NCBI GenBank assembly: GCA_947069175.1
Contig: CAMTDV010000030.1
Coordinates: 93,367,916 to 93,431,915, forward strand
Direction of reading: 5' to 3'
Length of the DNA: 64,000 nt
From: Scalesia atractyloides
Taxonomy: Eukaryota; Streptophyta; Magnoliopsida; Asterales; Asteraceae
The notes beneath the pieces were generated by a model that made no database searches, was not told where the DNA came from, and saw only the letters and a list, made by a program, of their open reading frames with translations. Positions 55,617-64,000 of this stretch are shown here, piece after piece. The position numbers and the translations under genes were made by a program. The stretch's first letter is position 1. Each line of letters starts with the position of its first letter.

Positions 55617-55644
55617 AAACATTTGTAGGAGAATACACACAAAT

Positions 55645-55678
<34 letters not shown>

Positions 55679-56190
55679 ATTATGTATGTATATATATATG
55701 TATGTATATATATATGTATGTATGTATGTGTGTGTGGTGGGATTTAAATGAGAACTCTGAATTATGCGAACTCGATAAAAATTCAATCAAATTCATTCCC
55801 CCCTCCACATTAATTCATCTTTCCTCTATAAACTACTTTTAACAATAACTTTTTACACATGTATAAATAAAAAAATATGTATGTGTAAATGGTAAACTTA
55901 TACACGTACAAAAAAAATTATATAAGAATACATGTAAATTTAAATATTAATTTTTTTAGTTTGTTGTGTCACAACAAGTCACATAAATAAGGTTATTTTG
56001 GGTTGAGTCAAAACAAGTCAGGTCAAAAGAGTTTCGGGGTATACCAATGTTTAAGGCAGGTCAGATTAGATTATGCTCTCCAAACGAGCTACATTTACTA
56101 TTTATATTTTAATAGCTAACTACTATTTAAACTATATCTTATTTATAATACTTTAAATTAAAATTAAAATTTACATTTACTATTTATATT
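55617..56190. other. Non-coding with (TA)n/(TATG)n microsatellite
   Basis: A TA and TATG/TATA compound repeat at about 55645-55735. The remainder is AT-rich with repeats of AGGTCAGATTAGATTATGCTC (here and near 56500 and 56610). Confidence 0.55.
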
Positions 56191-56450
56191 TTAATAACAT
56201 GCATAATGGGCATTATATGGGCGTGAAAGGGTTTGATAACACCCCAAACACCGCCCCCTAGGCGTTATAGGGGTATGAAGAGGGAGGGGTGTTTCTACTC
56301 TAATGCCAAATGAGGAAGGGAAAAATTGGAACATAATGATCGAAAGGATATTGGGGTGTTAATTATTACACATTTTTTGAAGGGCGTTATGATGTTGATG
56401 TGATAGAGTATGCCCCTTAGGGGGCATTAACCATTACAGATGGTCTAAAG
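56190..56450. mobile_element. Possible MITE with GGGCATTA-type ends
   Basis: AATGGGCATTATATGGGCG on the left and TTAGGGGGCATTAACCATTA on the right, with GGGCGTTATAGGGG-like words repeated inside. Similar words occur at 53565-53720 and 53790-53860. Orientation and TSD not resolved. Confidence 0.3.
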
Positions 56451-56692
56451 AGCCAAAACAGTTTCGGTTCATATCAGTGTTAAGGCAGGTCGAATTAGAT
56501 TACGCTCTACTAAATATTATATAAGTATTATCTTATTTATATACTTAAGTATATCATTACTTAATATTTACTTAATAATAAAAGGAGTCAAATATAATCG
56601 GTGTTTAAGGCAGGTCGAGTTAGATTGTGTTCTCCAAAAGAACCTTTGTCCACATCTCACGAGCCAACCCACTAGTGTGTGTGCTCATGGTT

Positions 56693-57080
56693 GTAAAACA
56701 AGGTTTTCAAGTTCGACTACTCTCCGAGTAATCGCTCCAAGGTAGGCTACCGAGACGACTTTTTTCAACTTTGTCTAATTACTCAGAATCGATCAAACAT
56801 GGTCAACCTCGGCCAAAATCGGATCTCACTAGGTCAACTCAGGCCAAGTTTGACTTAAAAAAAAATAAAACATAATGTTATGCCTATCATATTAAAGAAT
56901 CAATATCAGTCTCACGTATGTTGTTAAAATTATTAGTAAATTTATGTTATTTGATATATATTTAATTTATTTATAATTTAGCATGTCCTAGTACTCCCCG
57001 AGTACTCTCCACCTAGACCAAATACTCTCAACTCTTCGCTCGACTGGCTAGGAAGCGTCTAACGACTTTTGCAACCATAC
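56693..57080. mobile_element. Possible hAT-like MITE
   Basis: Ends ATGGTTGTAAAACAAGG and CGACTTTTGCAACCAT are imperfect inverted repeats. The interior has TACTCTCCGAGTAATCG and CCCCGAGTACTCTCCACC words that also pair. TSD not established. Confidence 0.4.
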
Positions 57081-58040
57081 ATGTGATAAAGTTATATTTA
57101 TTAGAGAATGGTAAAATGAGAACTTTTAAATATCAGGAAGAACACAATTATTACTTTATCTTGAATAGTAGCATTAAATACAACATTATGTTATATTATT
57201 ATGTTATATTATTAATTCTTAACATGAGGAGTATTCTTAACATGAGGAGTAATAGTGAAGATTAGGTACATACATGCACATATGTTCCTTTAGGTTTTTA
57301 CTGTATGCATATATGGTCCTTTAGATTTTTATCTTGCTTTTTTACCATGTATATATTATGATTATTTATCAACATATTTTGTTTTTTATTTATAATTTTT
57401 AGAATATGATGTTTTATAAATTTCAAGGATAAGTCGTTGCGAGGTGTTTGTTTTTATCTGCCTTTAGGTATAGATTTACTTAATATTGAGTTGTGAATAG
57501 TAATATACAAGTGATTAAAGCATAAACTTACATCTCATTAAAGATGTCTCACGCTTTTGTTTTCTATATAAAGTAACATTGTTTACCATTTTCGTTATTT
57601 TAGTAACATAACGTATTGTTTCGTAAAGTTTCGAATATATCATTGTGACTTGCTTATTTTATATATGATTCGATCAAAATTTTGTTTAAAATCAACAAGT
57701 TAAATATAATTGTTTTTCTTATTATTTACCATGACAATCCAAAACACTTCTAACTGAATATTATCGATACTAATCCCGATATTTGTTTTTTGGTTTTTGA
57801 TTATTGTAAAACAAGTGCTGATATCTTTTAGGTATATCTTTTTTCGTTGCGACATGCTTATTTTTATTTATTTTCCGATCAAAGTTTTATTTAAAGTCGA
57901 GTGGCTCAAATATACTATATTTGTTTTTATGGTTTTCGATCAATGTAAAATAAGTGTTGATATCCTCTTGGACAAATCTTTTTTAGTTGCTATATCGAGG
58001 GACAATATCGTATAGCCATTGTAACGAAGCAACCCGATAT
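57081..58040. other. AT-rich non-coding, probably the interior of a Helitron-like element
   Basis: No domain-bearing ORF. Two related stretches, about 57640-57700 and 57850-57900 (GACTTGCTTATTTTATATATGA; GACATGCTTATTTTTATTTAT with GATCAAA.TTTT), look like an old tandem duplication. Confidence 0.4.
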
Positions 58041-58050
58041 TGATAAATAT

Positions 58051-58079
58051 CCCCCGCACCGCGCGAGGAAACTCACTAG
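58051..58079 (+). mobile_element. Helitron-like 3' terminus
   Basis: CCCCGCACCGCGCGAGG (weak hairpin) then AAACTCACTAG and T at 58080. This is a CTAG end with host T, similar to 22181-22212. Confidence 0.5.
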
Positions 58080-58266
58080 TTATATGAATTTATGTGGATG
58101 AATCACATGTCTTCGTATATTATAAAATTATATATATGTATATATGTGTGTGTAAATTTGCCATTTACGTGTGTATAAATTTTTACCATTTACACATGTG
58201 TACAGAACTTTTTAAGAGTAATTTAGAGAGAAAAGAAGAATCAATTATTGGAGAGATGCATCATTT

Positions 58267-58490
58267 AGGGGGTGTTTGGTGTTGCGTTTTCAAAATAGAT
58301 TATGCGTTTTCAAAATAGATTTTGCGTTTTCAAAACTGTGTTTTGAAAAAGCATGTAGGTATATGCTTCTCCAAAACTGCGTTTTGGAGTCAGATAGTCA
58401 CTTTTTCATCCAAACACTTTTTTAGATTATTTATGTTTTACAAAAGCAATAATCAAATAATCATTTCAAAACGCAATCCCAAACACCCTC
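58267..58490. mobile_element. Tourist/Harbinger-like MITE (224 bp) with TTA TSD
   Basis: Ends GGGGGTGTTTGGTGTTGCG and CGCAATCCCAAACACCCTC, with TTA at 58264-58266 and 58491-58493. TIRs of the type GGGTGTTTGG with a TWA target are characteristic of PIF/Harbinger MITEs. An internal 25-bp unit, GCGTTTTCAAAATAGATT, repeats near the left end. Confidence 0.85.
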
Positions 58491-58869
58491 TTAATATCTT
58501 ACATTCATATATTCATATGTGTATGTATATATATGTGAGAGTGTTTCATCATTTATCTTAAGAAAAAAAAAACAAACGAATTGCTCATAGTCCTTCATTT
58601 TCATATGTTTTGATCATATAACTAGTTAGATTGAGGTTTATTAGTGGAAATGAACAAAAAAAAAAAACTTTAATATTAGTTTTTGCATAACGTTAGTTAA
58701 CATGGGCTATAGCATTCCTTTTGGCGAAAGCATGGGCCTACGTTATAAAGATTGTTATACCGACATACCAACCTCACATAAATCACACGTGGCCCAAATG
58801 GTAATATGTCAGGTTGATACCTTATACTATACGCATTGAAATTTTAACAGTTGTTTGTTTACCTCTTAT

Positions 58870-59110
58870 GGAGTTCTTAATGGTTCAGACTGTTTGTTTC
58901 GCTAGCAGATATCTGAATGGTTCAGACATTTACCTCTGAATGGTTAAGCATTATAGTGAGTTTGAATGGTTAAGACCTCTAATCTAAATTGCTCAGACAT
59001 TTGACTTTAAACGGTTAAACATTATACTGGCTCTTAATTGTTCAGACCACTTACTGGTTCAGCACTTAATGGTTCAGATCTCTTACTGGTTCAGCACTTA
59101 ACCATTCATA
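58870..59110. repeat. Array of GGTTCAGAC-type words
   Basis: About ten copies of (A/T)TGGTTCAGAC or TGGTTAAGAC/GCA spaced 18-30 bp apart. It looks like part of a known type of plant MITE/tandem repeat; ends not defined. Confidence 0.6.
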
Positions 59111-59343
59111 AGTTATTAAACAACTTATTCATGGACTATTATTATTTCGGTAGATTTGGTAGACCCCCTTATGTTTTATTTAGTTTTCTTAATTTGCATG
59201 TTTTATTTTGTTATTTGTTTTTTTTTCTTTTTTTTTTCATGTTAAAGTTGGATCATACAATGCATCATCATTGTTGGTGATAACCAGACCTTCAAGTGTT
59301 TTAAGTCATAGATAGAAGAGAAAATCAAACAAACTAGATTATC

Positions 59344-59346
<3 letters not shown>

Positions 59347-59410
<64 letters not shown>

Positions 59411-60600
59411 AGAACCACCCTTATTGTGAGAAGCGTGAGAAAAATAAAATCTAAAAAAAATTAAAAAAGCACTCAAATTTTTTTTTTAATATTTTTTAAT
59501 AAAAAGCGTTATATTTCGTTACCAGAAAAAAAAAATTTCGAGTAACAATTATCCATGCACATGTGCATATGTATCATAACTTCGACAAATTCAGTAATAC
59601 GTTATCACTAGTAGACAATTGCACTTTAATTTACAATATCATCCATAATACACTCAATTTTACATTAAATGCACATGTGCATCATTATGTATAACAATTA
59701 TATACCGTGTTTTGGTACAAAAAGTTTGTGATTTTGAAAGATGAAGTATGCCCATATACATGTTTTTTGGTTAGTTATATCTAGTGGTTGATGGTTTGGT
59801 TATAGTTGTCACTTTATTATGTAATATGTTGATTGGATGGTATAAATGATGGTGATATACATGTAAGAAAGTGAAAATATTGGTATTGGTTTTGTATCAT
59901 AGATGGTAGGAGGTAATGATAGTGTATTATGGATGATAGGAGGTAATGGAAGTGTATTATGGATGATATGATAGATGAAAGAGAAAGTGTATTCAAAGTA
60001 GTGTACCAAAACACCTTATTTCATGTTGATACATATAGATGCACATGTGCATTTCTTATATTGATAACGTAAAAATGAGTGTATTACACGTGGTAGTGTA
60101 AATGAAAGTACAATTGTCTAATGTTTGTAATGTATTACGGAATTTGTCAAAGAATTGATGAAAATGCACATATGCATGGTAGTGCATTATATGGTATGAT
60201 AGATGAAAGAGAAATGTATTCAAATTAGTGTACAAAAACACCTTATTTCATGTTGATATATATATAGATACACATGTGCATTGCTAATATTGGTAACGTA
60301 AAAAGTAGTGTGTTACACATGGTAATGTAAATGAAAGTACAATTGTCTAATGTTTGTAATGTATTATGGAATTTGTCAAAGAAATGACGAAAATGCATAT
60401 GTGCATGGATAGTTGGTACTTAACAAAAAAATTCGAATTTTTTTTATTGTTGAGTAAATATAGCGACTTTTTCAAAAAAATATTTAAAAAAACAAAAAAA
60501 AATTTGATATTTTTTCGGATTTTTTAGGTATTACTGTTTGTGTTCACAAGTGTTCTCATGGTTCTCGCAATAAAAGATGGTTCATAACTGATCCTTGTTC
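59347..60600. mobile_element. (TA)n-flanked inverted-repeat element 4
   Basis: (TA)n 59347-59407, then the core 59408-60594. Left GCGAGAACCACCCTTATTG pairs with right CAATAAAAGATGGTTC and GTTCTCATGGTTCTCGC. Inner arms (TTTTTTTTTAATATTTTTTA, CCATGCACATGTGCAT) also pair with 60390-60510. The middle carries a tandem duplication of about 235 bp (59950-60180 and 60185-60415). Confidence 0.7.
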
Positions 60601-60991
60601 TCTCTCTATATATATATAGGTGAAGTATAGAGAGAAAACTCACTTGAGTTGAAAAAACTGAAGAAAACCCTATATAACATTTTTATTTTTCTAAAAAAAT
60701 TAGGGAATGTAAGTTACATGTTAATGAACGTATTGTAACAAAAAAAGCGTCGAATGGTTTTTTTGTAAATTTTTTAAAAAATTCAGTGTTTACAAAAATG
60801 CTAAAAAACTAAATTTTTGTATTTTTTATAAAAAAAATCCACTCGTCCAACTTTTTATTTTATTTTTTTTGTTACAAAATGTTCGTTAACATGTAACTTA
60901 CATTCCCTATTTTTTATAAAAAAATAAAAAAGTTATATATGGTTTTCTTGAGTTTTCTCAACTCAAGTGGGTTTTCATTTTATCCTTCCCA
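60601..60991. mobile_element. (TA)n-flanked inverted-repeat element 5
   Basis: Left AGAGAGAAAACTCACTTGAG, GAATGTAAGTTACATGTTAA, GTAACAAAAAAAGCGTCGA pair in order with right TTTTTGTTACAAAATG, TTAACATGTAACTTACATTC and CTCAAGTGGGTTTTCATTTT. It lies between short (TA)n runs. Confidence 0.75.
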
Positions 60992-61010
60992 TATATATAT
61001 ATATATATAT

Positions 61011-62650
<1,640 letters not shown>

Positions 62651-62657
62651 TACAAAG

Positions 62658-62943
62658 TACACATGTGTATAATTTCAGATTAATCCGTTGTACACAAGTG
62701 TATTCTTATGTTATACATCTGTGTTTAGAGTGATGTATGGAATATTTAATTTAAAATTATATAAATATACACAAGTGTATTTTTTGTGTTTGTCACATGT
62801 GTATCACTTGTGTATTTTTATTTTACACAGGTGTGATTTTCACAAGCTTATTATTATGTCTGAAATGTATAATTTCAGATTTAGCCTTTTGTACACTAGT
62901 GTACTTTTATTGTACATAAGTGTATTTTCGTCTGACACGTGTC
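62658..62943. repeat. Dyad array TACAC-NN-GTGTA
   Basis: Ten dyads in 286 bp: TACACATGTGTA (62658), TACACAAGTGTA (62691), then variants with centres AT, AA, TT, GG, TA and the shorter TACATAAGTGTA, ending with GACACGTGTC (62934). Flanks are conserved while the central two bases vary. Confidence 0.8.
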
Positions 62944-63014
62944 CATAGTTATCTTAAACATCTTTGTATCAATGTATTAACACAAATGCACTATTAGTTG
63001 TTGTAACTCATATA

Positions 63015-63905
63015 GCTTATACTTTATGGTGCAACGATTTTGTGTTTGAAACAGAATTTGGTGTTGAACTGTATCATTTCCAAATGAAGGCTTTACAACC
63101 AAGTCAGTGGGTTGATGCCGGAGTCGTTAATTGCTTTGCCACCATGCTAAACTACGACGAAAAAGAGCGAACAAAAACTGAACATATTTTTCAGCTGCTG
63201 ATAAAATAAAGGGTACAAAGCCGAGCTTGTTTTGCCATACCGATTGTTTTGTAAGTACATCCACTATTGTTACATTTTTATTTATGAAGTACGCATTCTT
63301 AGTTCTTAATATGGCTTAAATACACTGTTTTGATGGTTTTAATTTTTTTTTTGTTATTTTTTTTGGTTCAGTCACATGACCTTTTGCTGAATAAAAGGTA
63401 CACAGATCGGCAACGTAGTGATAAATTTAGAAGTGCTTTGTTCTTGGTCGTAGAAAAAAAAAAGAATCACAAATGAGTTTGTCGGAGTACTATGTGGTAT
63501 GTTTCCCTATACTTGAGTATGATCATTTTTACTTGGTATGCTTCGATTTTGAGAACATAGCGATAACTGTGATCGACAACATGTCTCGAGCGGAGAGCCC
63601 CATCCATTTGAAAAATGATGATGATTTTTTCAGAAAGACTACGCCATACAAAGTGGTAATCAACATCTATATGAATCTAGTGTTTTTTCATTATTAGACA
63701 TGCAATTACTGATTATGAACTCACTATTTGTTTTCAGAAGGATGTTTTCACGAAGTATCTGAAGGCGGTTAATCATCCAAAGTTTTGGGAGATTTCTAAT
63801 GCAGTCCACTAATGTTGGAATTTGAATGGAAAACTTCAGGAAACAGGGTTGACTGTGGTGTATTTGTTATGTGTCACATGGAAACTTGGTCGTTTTTTAT
63901 TCTAA
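63015..63905 (+). pseudogene. Ulp1/SENP-like (C48) cysteine protease, frameshifted, probably transposon-derived
   Basis: SUMO-protease-like fold, often carried by plant Mutator-like elements (family knowledge). A first exon has FGVELYHFQMKAL and WVDAGVVNCFATMLNYDEK; it or a following exon ends with PSLFCHTDCF at a GTAAGT donor (63250/63251). After an AG acceptor at about 63372, a second coding stretch runs in a different frame from 63474: SEYYVVCFPILEYDHFYLVC, FDFENIAITVIDNM, with a donor at 63656. A third starts at 63739: KDVFTKYLKAVNHPKFWEIS, then after a frameshift NRVDCGVFVMCHMETW. The catalytic His (63524-63526, YDHFY), Asp (63575-63577, VIDN) and Cys (63854-63856, DCGVF) are all present. 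Frameshifts are at an A-run near 63458 and near 63815. Confidence 0.72.
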
Positions 63906-64000
63906 CTAGCAGGGTCTATCTTGAAGTGTTTTTTACTATGTTATGGTTGTAGACAATATCGCATACGTTTTTTGGTCGATTGTTTTGGTAAATTTGATAA

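Overview
This window is repeat-rich, AT-rich nuclear DNA from a flowering plant. The Gag/Pol proteins, the LTR sequences and a SINE tail resemble those I associate with Asteraceae (lettuce, sunflower, Artemisia and relatives); that assignment is inference. I see no intact host gene. Almost everything recognisable is a transposable element or its debris.

Layout. (1) 1-19381 is a nested stack. A plus-strand Ty3/gypsy LTR (element A, 1-1542) abuts a broken reverse-transcriptase-like gene (1543-1793, resuming at 19387-19603). Element B, a minus-strand chromovirus-type gypsy element (1794-19381, TSD TGCGC), split that gene. Element D, a plus-strand gag-only gypsy relative (6596-12858, TSD AGTGG), then inserted into B's pol. 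(2) 19604-28912 holds foldback elements, Helitron-like 3' ends, (TA)n tracts flanking inverted-repeat elements, and possible exons of a minus-strand gene. (3) 28913-39644 is element C, a complete plus-strand gypsy element (TSD TTGCA) with near-identical 2.6-kb LTRs but a badly broken gag-pol. It may have landed in an exon of that minus-strand gene. (4) 39645-59340 is mostly non-coding: a possible solo LTR, a Copia fragment with short LTR-like repeats, a duplicated segment with a hAT-like MITE, two long-TIR elements of about 1.2-1.3 kb, SINE-like pieces, a degraded gypsy LTR and a Tourist-like MITE. (5) 59347-61934 is a chain of inverted-repeat elements separated by (TA)n. (6) 62650-63997 has an unusual dyad-repeat array followed by a frameshifted Ulp1-type (C48) protease gene of the kind often carried by plant transposons.

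The most striking signal is inside the gypsy LTRs. Each full LTR of A, B, C and D carries three sense-oriented tRNA-like modules with A-box- and B-box-like motifs at canonical tRNA spacing (43-44 bases). B, C and D also carry one antisense module upstream of the TATA box; A's matching part lies outside the window. One D module aligns without gaps to the plant initiator tRNA-Met, the same tRNA whose 3' end matches the primer-binding sites. Downstream lie subfamily-specific arrays of short hairpins. The sense modules lie downstream of the TATA box and would be in the 5' leader of the genomic RNA. This resembles, but differs from, the 5S-rRNA-bearing LTRs of Cassandra elements.

All homology calls come from reading the sequence and remembered families. 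No alignment or database search was run.
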